Below, in pieces: positions 1-9,784 of a stretch of DNA of 28,151 nt. The notes beneath the pieces were generated by a model that searched no databases, had not been told where the DNA came from, and worked only from the letters and a program-made list of their open reading frames with translations. This DNA comes from Pelomyxa schiedti. Taxonomy: Eukaryota > Evosea > Pelobiontida > Pelomyxidae. How positions within the stretch are numbered: position 1 is the stretch's first letter; every line of letters begins with the position of its first letter. The DNA is taken from the NCBI GenBank assembly GCA_020536535.1, contig JAHLWZ010000660.1:1225-29375 (forward strand), in the 5' to 3' direction. Position numbers and translations under genes: made by a program.

Positions 1-176
1 TTGCACCCCGTGGCCGATGGTCTTGTAGAAAACGCCTTTTTTTTCCGTCTCAGTTCCTCGTCTCTGGACTGAGAAAACTAATAAACCCGATAAAAAGTGT
101 GCACACTTGGGCAGTCCCAATTGTGGGTGCGTCGCGTGTCGTGTGCGCTGTGACTTACATCGAACTCGTCGGCCAT
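1..176 (-). CDS. 5' end of a gene resembling ribosomal protein uS19 (RPS15), partial
   Basis: The start ATG is at 176-174 and gives MADEFD, followed at once by a GTAAGT donor (158-153). The intron is pyrimidine-rich and has two possible acceptors, TTCTCAG ending at 69 and TCCAG ending at 64. With the second, exon 2 (63-1) reads on in phase 0 to the window edge and contains KKGVFYKTIGHGV. This matches the spacing of the conserved eukaryotic uS19 N-terminus (KKRTFRK....GVD), a small-subunit ribosomal protein of the head. Only about 27 residues are visible, so the family call is tentative; the gene start and first intron are firmer. The other acceptor gives SRDEELRRKKKAF, which matches nothing I know. 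The rest of the gene lies left of the window. Confidence 0.4.
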
Positions 177-437
177 GTGCTGTTATGGTAATTGCGATAA
201 GAATGTGAAACCACACAGACAAATGATTTTGTTTTTAAATGACTGATCTTACGATAATGGGCCTTCTTGTGTCCAGCACTGGGCGGTAGGTTGCACTTTG
301 AAAAAACAAAGAGATGCTCAAACAAAGCGATTACAAAGGCCTTGGATGATTCTTGGGTGTTATGCCATAACTTCTGTGTTAGGATTTCAGATTCCCACAG
401 ACACATTCTTTCTGTCTTCCTTTTATTGCTCCATTGG
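177..437. promoter_or_regulatory. Short gap between two minus-strand genes
   Basis: This 261-nt stretch holds the 3' end of the disordered-protein gene (stop at 440-438) and the promoter and leader of the gene starting at 176, both on the minus strand. Open frames cross it but show no splice-compatible coding signal. No recognisable promoter element was seen. Confidence 0.35.
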
Positions 438-2006
438 TCAGGGCTCATCCACATTGAAGGATTGAGAAAGAAAGAAGGGTGAGCTGCACCAGGAGTCGTT
501 GTCACCGTCAAGTAACTCAGAGTCCGAGGATTTCTTTTCTGGCTCCCTATCAACCTGGATGGGAGGGTTCTCATCTTGCTGTGCCTCATCAAGGGTCTGT
601 AGCATCGGTTCCTCTTCTGAATCGTGGCCATGACATAGTGGTGGTGTCCGCGGTGGGCTTGACTGCCACGGCTGCGTTGGTGGAACGTCATTGTCAGTGC
701 AACAAGTTTCCGCTGTGCGACAGTGAGGAGTGTTCAACAGTTGTTGTTCATCCTCGGTTGTGGGCAGTTCACACGTATGACTTGAGGTATAGCATTGGGC
801 ACCACCGTGAACAGAAGTGCAGATTGGGTGACAATGTTGCGCCGGATTTGGTGGATTTTGGAGCTGTCTGGTGTTATGTGGCGATATTAGCTTTACAGAA
901 GATGATGATATTTGCTGGTGGGCGTGCGGACATGCAGTGTGCTCCGTGATGGGTTCTTTCGGGTGGTGTGATCTATAAGTATGGAAGTGAGGATAGGAAG
1001 TTAACAAGATGGTGGATATAATGCTACCTGGAGCTCGCACTGTGCGGTGCGCTCTGTGGGTGTTGTTCATTGACTGGGTTATTTTTCCTGAGTTTTTCTA
1101 TAAAGCCACTTGTATTGGCAGGATTGGCTTCCGGTTTCCTGGGACAAGTTATTACTTTGAGTGATACGACTTAGAAGTCAAAGCAACTTACTTCGGAGAA
1201 ATCTCATATGAATTTCTTGGGTGTTGAGGAAGCCTGGGGATTGGTTTTAAACCTGAGGATTGAATTAAAAGGCAGGTCGTTAATTGGGAATGGTTACCTA
1301 TCGATTTTGGATTAGAGATGCTGGCAGTCCCTTTCCCGGTGTTTTTCTGTGGAGACACGACTGTCTGCGCATGACGTGATGGCACAAGGTGCAACGCTGG
1401 CCGACGAGTGGGGGAGGTAATCGAATGTGAAGAAGACCGGACGAGCTTCAGTGGAGAAATCGCCGTCTTACTAGGTGAAGTAATTGCTTGGCGGTGGTTC
1501 TGTGCATCCAACTTGGAGTGATGTGAGTTGTGAGTGTCTTTCTGTTTCTGTTGTCTGTTTCTTTCCAAAAGTTCATTGTATTGCATGTACAGTTGGTTGT
1601 GTCTTTCAAAATGTGACATATAGCTTTGTTCCCATTGTGATGATTCCCTCCAAACCTGCCGATGCTGATTTTGATGAGAGCCTCTGCCGCCATGCTTTTG
1701 AGGCTCTCCGAGCGGATTATGAGGTTCAGAATCCTCGATGAGGTCTTCTTCCTGTGACGAGTCTATAATAACAGTGTTGGTGGTCTCATCGTAATGAAAG
1801 CCACAAGAAGTCCGGCTCTTCTTGGGTGACTTGGCTACGCCAGATCCAGATCTGCAGCCACCGCCGCTATCGGCAGGAGAAACGCCGGCAGAAGACACGT
1901 TAGAAACGCTGGTTACGGAGCAACACTCCACGCGGTTATGTATATTAACAACAATGACACTGTCGCGTGAAACGCCGCCACTATGCGTGCCAGCAGATCT
2001 GCTCAT
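438..2006 (-). CDS. Disordered Ser/His/Gln-rich protein with a possible SUMO-interacting motif
   Basis: Unidentified protein, 486 residues. Model: exon 1 2006-1192, ending at a GTAAGT donor; exon 2 1138-1028; exon 3 972-438 (TGA stop). The introns are 53 and 55 nt and all phases agree. The second donor, GTAGCA, is the weakest point; a single intron to an acceptor at 1054 also keeps frame. The N-terminal third has basic KSPKKSR and then TVIIDSSQEEDLIED, a hydrophobic core followed by Ser and acids as in SUMO-interacting motifs. A Gln/Arg-rich stretch around residues 130-155 could form a short helix or coiled coil. Several S-P sites follow and the C-terminus is acidic. No catalytic domain is visible. 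A nuclear regulatory role would be inference. It is divergent from the CDC123-like gene, with 80 bp between start codons. Confidence 0.6.
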
Positions 2007-2086
2007 TGTTTATTATTTTCTTTTGTTTTTTTTTTTTTTTCGTTCGCAACGACGAAAAGCGAAATATTTTTTATTCCGACAATCTA
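2007..2086. promoter_or_regulatory. Short bidirectional promoter region
   Basis: Eighty base pairs separate the start codons of two divergent genes. The gap contains a T-run of about 15 on the plus strand (2025-2040) followed by the CG-containing GTTCGCAACGACG. No TATA box or known motif is clear, but both promoters must be here or inside the genes. Confidence 0.4.
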
Positions 2087-3564
2087 ATGGCTTCATTTAT
2101 CTACGACACCAGCGGTTGGCCGTCTTAAGTTCGAACCTTTTTTTTTTGTTTGTTTGTTCCCACTATTGTGTTTCTTTGCCTTAATTGGGGGGTTGCTATA
2201 TAGACTTTGCCAGGGTCGAGAATTGGTACCCAGTCGTGAGGCCGTATACGTTCGAAACAAGTTGGTTCGATGTCGACACTGAGCATGCCTCGGCTTTGTT
2301 GAAGTACATGGAGTTGGTAAACTTCACCCTCAAGACTGAGGATTTGTCGAGCACGTCTAGTTCTCTTGGAGGCAGACTATCTTGGACTTCTGAACGATTC
2401 GACGTTGTATGCAGTACTGTTCTAATTTCTGTTCTAATTGCTGTGTTTTGGTTTTGACTCGTTTTTTTTTTTAAAAAAAGATCAAACCCTATGAGCGCTA
2501 ACACCATTTTTGGTTATTGTACTTAGGCAGAGAAGTACGTTCAGGAACATATGCCAAATGACCAGAAGCACCTGTTGCTTGAACTCAGAGAAAGATTGGA
2601 TGAGTGCATAAAGCGTTATCCCAGTGGTGCCTTTGTCAAACTCTCCAGTAGGTCTCCCAAAGACAGCCCTCTTTTCTGTGATCATACAATTGCAATAATG
2701 AAGGAGATGTTTACAGCGTTTCCTTCAGGTCAAAATTCAAACTCCCTTGCTTAGTTATAATGTAATCTCAACAAGCCAGTGAAGTGCCCTTGAATGTAGC
2801 TCTTAATGATGAAGCTATTGTTTTTGCAAGAGCATCTGTAAAAGCACTCCGCGTTTGCAATGGCGAAGAGGCAATGAAACTTATCACAAGAAGTACTCGC
2901 GTTTACTCGGATTTAACTCTTGCTCGTGTCAAGGCCGATGCTGGCACTCTAGCAATGAAAATGGTTGTCCGGGAATTCTGTGATTCTATTCTGCCTGAAT
3001 GGGAGTTCCGGGTTTGGGTTGCCAATGGTAGTTTTCTCAATACACCAATTCAATTTTATGGACTTTAGGAAAGTTGACTGGTGCTACTCAGTACCACTCG
3101 GATCTCTATGTACGAGCGATACATCAAAACCAGGTTGCAATTCAAGACCTGATTAAAACGTTTTTTGAGACCGTACACCCTACCATACCATGCTCAAGTT
3201 ATACAATGGATTTAGCACTGAGCCCAGATATGGCACTTAGCGGAATTCGAATTGTGGAGGTACACCTCCTTGAATCCGTTTAGTGCCAACCCTACACCAA
3301 CAGATTAATCCACCACCCCCGATAGCCGGAGGATGTTTATACAACTGGGACAATCCAAGTGACACCCGCGCTGCAAAAGAAGGGCCATACCAGCTGCGGG
3401 TAGTAACGGAATTCTCTTCCAACCCTCTGAGAACCATGACACCCCCTTTGAAAGCAGCCATATGCACCCTCCGTGGCCGGATTCCACCGGAAGCCCACAC
3501 AACACCCACCGCGGATACAACTGGATGGATTCCATGGCTATATTCCTACTGCAATGTCATGTGA
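2087..3564 (+). CDS. CDC123/D123-family ATP-grasp protein (eIF2 assembly factor-like)
   Basis: CDC123 proteins bind ATP and the eIF2 gamma subunit and promote assembly of the eIF2 translation initiation complex in the cytosol. Model: exons 2087-2114, 2204-2406, 2527-2728, 2776-3027, 3069-3259 and 3304-3564, 378 residues, close to the usual 330-400. Seen in order: WYP near the N-terminus as in the family; FVKLSSRSPKDS, matching the conserved K-LNWSAPRDA-type motif; EWEFRVWVANGKLTGATQ, matching the EFRCFV..KLIGISQRD segment; the strand SYTMDLAL; and IVEINPPPPIAGGCLYNW, the D-NP-F/LF-W motif near the end that helps bind metal-ATP. The first intron is uncertain (donor GTTGGC to acceptor TATATAG, or GTCTTA to GCCAG). 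An apparent frame break near 3260 is simply a 44-nt phase-0 intron. Confidence 0.75.
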
Positions 3565-3871
3565 CCCGCACTGTAGTCAAAAGGCCCACCACTAGAGTTT
3601 TCCCCCCTGTAGATATTACGTCACGTGTCCGTTTGCGAAAGGCAAATTCCGTTGATGGGACCTTTCCAGATACGGGAAGTGAGGATGACAGATTTTCTGT
3701 TGTTTCCTATCCGAGAAAATTACAGATTCTCTAAGTCCCCTTTGGCACGGGGTCCGCGAAGGGCAATAAGTTGTCCATTGATTTTTGTTTTCCTTCTTCC
3801 TGTTCCGTTTTCACAGCCCAAAACAACAGTTCCAGCGAAAAACACATAAAAAAAAAATCATCGAAAGGGGG
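3565..3871. other. Intergenic region between two plus-strand genes
   Basis: This holds the 3' flank of the CDC123-like gene and the promoter and leader of the next gene. An E-box like palindrome CACGTG with flanking TCACGTGTCC lies near 3620. T-rich and then A-rich tracts (3780-3860) lead into the start codon. No further gene was recognised. Confidence 0.4.
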
Positions 3872-5188
3872 ATGAAGCGCAGTCGTGTTAACAACAAAAC
3901 CTCGGCTGCTGTCGTGGATCGTAGATCTGTGGAAACACCCATGTTACTTCCGCCGTTGTATGGCCTCGGTATTCCGCAGATCCCGGCGAGTCAAGCTGTT
4001 GTGCTCAATTTGACCAGCACCAAGATATTTCGTTTCAAAACGGAAGAGGTTAGCCTATTGCTTTCATCCCAAGAAACCAAAAAAAAAAAAACCCAACAAA
4101 AAAACAGTTGTGGATAGAAATGCCTCGGAGTTGGCGGCTAACAAATAGACTCGAGGAGCACCAAATATTTCAGGCTGGAGTCAACGCTACGTGTTGCAGG
4201 CCTGGCACCACCGAGGGTTTGCCTTTTACTATTTGTATCGTGCCAATAGTGACTTGTTGCCTACAGAGGTGATGTGCCAAAAATGTAAATCGAAGGTGTT
4301 GAAATTTTCTACTACATCCGTTCGCCCTTATTTTCAAGCAGCCAATGAGCTTGAAAAATACACCATAAGCCTGAAGTCCATCTGCACATCTTCCAGGTAC
4401 TCTCCCCGGTTTTTTTTTTTTTTTTTCGCTGATATTCCCAGGGATCATCTACATACGGCATTGGTTGTTTCGATTGTCATTCTAGGGTGCACTTTGCAAA
4501 GCAAACCGTTTAATATTCTCTCTCGGTGCTATAAAAAAGGTAGCAATGACATCTTCTCTCCCTCTTTAGTTACATCCCACAGGCTCATCTTCTGGCGCGC
4601 ATAATTCTACCACAACTATTCATTCTTCCTCTATTATCGAAAAACCTCGGAAAGTACAACGTGAGCCACCTCTTCACTCACAGATTCATTTCCTAACTTT
4701 TTTTTGTTAAAAAAACAGCGAAATTGGAGAAGCCAGCAAGCAACGAATCTAATACACTCATCCGCATGACAAATCCACCACCAATCAGCGTTGTTGTAAG
4801 AATAGTACAATCGCAGCTGCCGGAAGACCACACCACGTGTTTCATGGAAGCTGTGCACAATGAACTGAGCACTGAATACCCCGGATATCGCGGGTTCCTC
4901 TCTGTTGTCTTTAAATGTGTACCTCGATGGCCTGGGACTCTATCCGCTCCTATCTCAACATCACCTCTAATCAAATCCAGTGGCAGCCCTCCCACAGACA
5001 CAGAGTCACCTCCAAAAGCAGCTACCGCAACATGGACCATAGTAGCAAGCTTCCTCACTGTACAAGACGCAGTTGCTGCTCTTCCTTTCTACAACGACTT
5101 TGTTACCAACAAAAGGGCAAACCCTCTTGGCATCAACCTTGAAGCCGAAGGGATATTACAAGCACTCCAGGTCATCACCAATTTCTAA
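3872..5188 (+). CDS. Unidentified 356-residue protein, five exons
   Basis: Model: exons 3872-4048, 4149-4396, 4442-4539, 4583-4660 and 4719-5188, all joins in phase, stop TAA. The start is the first ATG after an A-rich leader and gives a basic MKRSR N-terminus. Residues about 60-175 look globular, with a single CxxC pair (CQKCKSK), an aromatic-rich AWHHRGFAFYYLY, and a beta-strand rich segment ending KPFNILSRCYKKG. That last pattern (strand, then a P-F motif and a basic tail) recalls Rel/IPT-like or other beta-sandwich DNA-binding domains, but I cannot place it. A Ser/Thr/Pro linker follows, then a second folded-looking region (ISVVVRIVQSQLP ... WTIVASFLTVQDAVAALPFY). A transcription-factor role is a guess. 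Exon 3 could be read in another frame (STYGIGCFDCHSRVHF), but that does not join exon 2 in phase. Confidence 0.55.
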
Positions 5189-5635
5189 TGGCACATTACC
5201 CAAGCCTCTCCTCTTGCAACCAACAGCAACTGGCTCCTCTCTGCGGAAAATGTTTGATAATTATTCCCCCACACAACCCAGCACCAGTTACCAATCCCGC
5301 CACAACCACCCTCATTTCGTCGATTAATCAAATACTATCCTGTGTATTAATAAGCAACCAACAAGCCACCCCAACTCGCTTGCTTGGTTTTTTTTTTCTC
5401 CCGCTTGATTTTCTATTTGTCTTTTTTGCTATCCCAGGCAATACAAGAAAGAGATTTTGGTTTGTGGTTCGGCCATTTCATTATTTTTTCTTTATTTTAT
5501 CTCTGTTTCGTAAGAAGCAGCACACACAGCGGAGTAGACACCAACAACGACATACAGGTACCGAAAGCGACAACGGTGTTTCCGGGTGGTGCGTAATCGA
5601 TCTTTTGCAGCCTAGCAGCAGCGGCGAGAAAAAAA
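5189..5635. other. Intergenic region, promoter of the AF4/FMR2-like gene
   Basis: This 447-nt gap lies between two plus-strand genes. It contains T-rich tracts (5385-5415, 5470-5510) and a CA/GA-rich leader immediately before the start codon. The long open frame crossing it is T-rich and has no splice or domain support, so I treat it as noncoding. Confidence 0.4.
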
Positions 5636-8600
5636 ATGTCATCGGTTTTGATCCACAGCGGTCACATTGACACCAGCAGCAACAGCAACAACAACGGCAG
5701 CAACGGCGGCGGCAGCGTAATCCACGCGGCAAATGGATCTAGTGTATTTGCTTTTGTGCATGCTCGGTCGAGTTTCAACGCTTCTAGTACTACAACTACT
5801 GCGTCGGCGTCCTCGTCCTCCACCACCACACTGGGCAGTGATGGGAGGAAGAATTCAGAAAAACAAACTGTTTCACTTGATAACGGGTCTTCCCCCAATC
5901 GGCCGTGTCATAGTGTTCATATATATTTAAGCAATAACTTACTAGTTTACCTATGAATAAATAATATTTTCCCGCTCACCTTTTCCAGAGACAATTTTGC
6001 TATGAAGCAGTCAATTGAAGAAATTGTCCAGGTCAGTGCATAATACTTTGTTTACAAAGTTTGGTGGGGTTTTTGGTTACAAACACAAATGAATGCCTAG
6101 GAAATAATGCAGTACCCCATTCCCGAGCAACCAGTCTCGCCATACCACCCAAGTACCGAAGTTGGCACTTCAAGTAGTAAGAATAATAACAGCAAAATTC
6201 CGCAAAAAATACCTCCAAAATCCACTTCTCAGACAAAGCAACTATCAAGATCTCCATCAGCAATACCGTTATCACCTCCGTCGCAGACAGTGTTACCTCC
6301 ACAAGGAGTCCTTTCAACATCACCTGTGATAGCACAGTCAGCATCACAAACAATATCCCAGGACTCAAAAACTCCCTCAAAAATACCCAAATCAGCTTCC
6401 TTACCTCAACTGAATGTCAGTCCACCAACAAGTAACTCAAGCACAACACCTGAAGTGTCCAAAGCAGCAGTGAGAACTCAGAAGGTTAATTGTTCTAGTA
6501 AAATGGCATCATGTAACGACCACAGATAACCGAAAACCAAGACGGTACATCGGACCAGATTTCTGAAAATCCAGAGCGCAAAACCCACCCTCATAGTCAG
6601 TTAGTGAGCAACTCTTCTTTAGCAAACGGCACTTCAGCAACCGTACATCCTACCTCAGCAATTGATGTAAATCCCACTTCATCAGATACTGGCAATAATA
6701 CGGCTGATTCATCACAAGCAACTCCTAAGCTTCTTTTGAACAATGGGAGAGTTGTTCTGAAGTGGACAGCTCTGGGGTCTGCTCCCCAAACTCATACACA
6801 CCCTAGTGTAACTCCGCTGAGACCATCATCCCCCAATGGGGACTCTGAAGCGAAAAAACCAATAGTAGTACGAGTTAAGCACCAACCAAGGCAGTCCAAG
6901 AAACATGTTGAATATGGGGGTGTAGGCTTTAGTTTCATTGACCAAGATAGCATGCTTATTGCTTGTGGAGAAACGACCATCAAGGCAACCAACGGAGTTG
7001 TAGTCGAAGGAAACCAGTCACCGTCTGGCTCCCCGCCTCATCCATCACCCTTGCTAAACCCTCAGAACCCTCCAACGGCAGAACAATCTGCCAAAATTGC
7101 AAAGACTACATTACTAGAAGAAGTGCAAGCACCAAGTCAACCTCCCACAGTAGAAGTTGTAAAAGTGACAGTTACAACTTCCCCCCCACCCACAGTTCAG
7201 AATTCGAAAGCAAGCCAAGCCCCTTACGAGAAGTCCAATCAAATGCTTGTTGATGAGAAACAAGCCTCGTCAATTCCAGTGTCCCCTAAACACAGCTCCT
7301 CCCCAAAATCCAGTGACCAAAACAAAAAACCTACCTCCAAGAGTGCTCCATGTTCACCAGCCATAAACAACTGCGAAGATACCAAATTGAATGATATTCA
7401 TGCAAACCCTCCAACTGATCCTCAAAAGAGTGCTTCCGCACTTGCGCCATCAACTCCTGGGCCCAAAGTTATAAAATCTGAAGAAGTTGGAGCTGTTCAA
7501 CCTCAGACTAAACTTAGGCGGAAGGATGGGGATCCATGTGTACACGCCACTCCAGTGATACCTAAAGCCAATAAAGCAAAATCTCGCAGCAGAAGCAAAT
7601 CGAAGAGTAAATCTCCTGCAAAAACGCAAAGCCGTAGTCGTACCCGGAGCAGAAACAGGAGTAGAACTCGAAGCAGAACCAGAAGCCCAACTCAAAGCAG
7701 GAGTAGAAGTAAAGGGCGGAGCAGTAGCAGCAAGACAAGCAAACGCAATCCTAAGCAGCATGGATCCCAGCTACGTAGGACTTACCCTTCAAATGCTGTT
7801 AATTCAGGCTCCAGCCATAATAGTGATCACAAGGGTTCCAGTCACAGAGCACACCACCATACGCACGCGCATCACCATCACAATTCCGCTACTCCCAGTC
7901 GAAATTCGACAAGTTGTCCTAACAATTCAGCTGGCAGTCATGCACTCAACAATCCCCGAAATAACCATAGCAGCAGTAGCAGAAGTAGAAGCCAAAGTCG
8001 GAGTCACAGCAGGAGTAGAAGTAAAAGCAGAAGCAGAAGCAGAAGCAAAAGCAGGAGCAGGAGCAGAAGTCAAAGCAAAAGCAAGAGTAGGAGTCGAACA
8101 CAAAGCAGAAGTAAAAGCAGGAGTAGAAGCAGAAGTACAAGTAAGAGCAAAAGCCGAAGTAGAAGTAGGACTCGTCATAAAAGCACAAGCCCTCCACATC
8201 CTAATAAGCACACGCACCCTGGCCACTCTGCCACCATTACAGTCAACACCAGTACGGCTAAGAACAACCAGCCAACTAAGACCGATGCGGTCTCACACAT
8301 TTCAGTAACGCCTCCCCCAATACCCGTGAGCTCCTCACCTTCACATAAGCCACAATCTTCAACAATCAGTCATTCTACATCTTTAGGCAATATCAAGGCT
8401 CTCACATCCGAGAAGATCAGCACTGAGAAGGTTGTGAATAAACCTTCTTCATCACAGGCACACTCCACAACCCAACCTCAAAAAACTGTTCAATCCACTC
8501 CCTCACCTTTGCACGCAAGCCAGCACCACACTGTATCACACCACTCCAGTACCACACATCACTCTTCGGATCATACCGAAAAGGCTGACTCGGGGTATCT

Positions 8601-9641
8601 TGAGCTAATAGAAAATCGTATTTTAAGAAATGCACAGGGCGCTTACAGCAGAAGCTGTTAAACTAAAGCATATTGCTGACCGTTCCCTACAAACTGAGGT
8701 ATCTACTCTGAGTAAAAAAGGGTATTATTTTCTATGAAACTAACTGCAATTTAAGCCCCGTGATGCACTCGACTTCTATTTATATGCTTGTCTTAAATAT
8801 CTCGCCGCTTTGAAGGTGACAGTTTTTGTCTATTCGTATTTCTCCCGTGTAAAACAAAATACAATAACGTAGGCAGAACCACCAACTGGTGATGCTGAAC
8901 AACTGGGGACATTTATGGAAAGGATTGCTAATATTGCCCTGTCTAAGAACGAGCCTCAGAGAGCCTCCTTGTTGTGCGCCAGGATTACATTGTGTTTTCT
9001 GTTGCCTAATTTTTATAAGTTTCAAGTGTGCATCAATGGTTTACGCCTGTAGATTCAGAGCTCACAAAGACAAGCTACGCAAATGTAACAAGGAATGTCT
9101 CAGCAATTTTAAGCAAGGGCTCCACATTCCACATCAACACAGTAACACATCACAATTGCCCTTACCAGTCAACCTCAGCCAACACCAGAACAAAACCCCT
9201 CCACAAAGTACTCACAATGTAGCATCTTCACCCCCGCCGCATTCAACTCCTCCTTCTTCTCCTCCGCAGCAGGTCCCAACATCAGGAACAACCTCGGCCC
9301 CCCCAGCCGCCTCCTCAACGCCGCCTCCGCTTTGGTGCAACACCCCCTCCATAGCAAGCAAATCAGGCCAGTGCCACTGCGATGTAGAGGATTTATTCCG
9401 GAGTGAGGAGCTGTGGATGCTGTCACTTATCCACCAGGGTTCCCTCCCGATGTTCTCCCGGGCCGCTGTATGCATGGCCCCACCCGGCTTTTCTGAGCCG
9501 GCACAACTCCAGCACCACACCACCATTGCACCACCAATTTCCTTGGCAGTGTCAGGCCTGTTTTCATTCAATGATGACATGACAGCCCTGGATACTTATG
9601 TGCACACATGTGTGGAGCAGCTAAAGAGCGCTTCAATGTAG
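5636..9641 (+). CDS. AF4/FMR2 (AFF)-family-like transcription elongation scaffold with RS domain
   Basis: AFF proteins (animal AFF1-4, fly Lilliputian) are disordered scaffolds that hold P-TEFb, ELL and AF9/ENL in the super elongation complex and dimerise through a C-terminal homology domain. Model: exons 5636-5904, 5989-6031, 6101-6484, 6526-8617, 8649-8698, 8756-8815, 8873-8991 and 9020-9641, 1212 residues, all in phase. Residues about 97-120 contain SIEEIVQEIM followed by a Pro-rich stretch, matching the ELL-binding motif of AFFs. KPIVVRVK near residue 341 could mimic the AF9-binding strand. RS blocks lie at about 584-640 and 711-787. From about 920 the sequence fits the C-terminal domain: EAVKLKHIADR, ALDFYLYACLKYLAAL, then CASMVYACRFRAHKDKLRK, a Ser/Pro insertion, and final helices EDLFRSEELW and DTYVHTCVEQLK. 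Two introns are only 28 and 31 nt. RS blocks are unusual for the family. Recognition is from memory of the family, not a search. Confidence 0.6.
7579..8190 (+). repeat. RS/KS dipeptide repeat blocks in the AFF-like gene
   Basis: Two tracts, 7579-7740 and about 7960-8190, encode alternating Ser-Arg and Ser-Lys with occasional Thr or Gln, separated by a His-rich segment near 7846-7900. The plus strand is almost pure purine with AGC/AGT-AGA/AGG codons mixed, so the protein pattern is kept while the DNA repeat is imperfect. This points to selection on the protein rather than simple microsatellite growth. Long minus-strand frames through here (Cys/Phe/Tyr or Ala/Ser/Thr rich) are mirror images of the repeat, not genes. 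Confidence 0.85.
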
Positions 9642-9784
9642 TTTTAAGCATACATCCCATCCACCATCACACCCACAATACACCACCACTGCCTGTATCT
9701 TTTACACCTTGTTTCGCTGTGAAAAAAAAAACAACACAAACTGGATTTTGTATAAAGCCAAATGTGGTGCATGATTTAATTACT

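Noticed and set aside
155-691. Minus-strand open frame of 178 codons
   Set aside because: It overlaps the better supported terminal exon of the disordered protein in another frame and runs through the promoter of the gene starting at 176.
3259-3304. Apparent frameshift in the CDC123-like gene, with an NPFSANP-like reading
   Set aside because: A canonical 44-nt phase-0 intron (GTACAC to CAACAG) restores the conserved IVEINPPPP motif without any frameshift.
5188-5670. Plus-strand open frame of 160 codons
   Set aside because: T-rich intergenic sequence with no domain and no splice support; it ends across the next gene's start codon.
7927-8226. Minus-strand Cys/Phe/Tyr- or Ala/Ser/Thr-rich frames
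   Set aside because: Reverse complement of the RS repeat.
8618-8661. Stop codon at 8661 as the end of the RS protein
   Set aside because: A 31-nt intron removes it and continues into exons that match the AFF C-terminal domain in phase.
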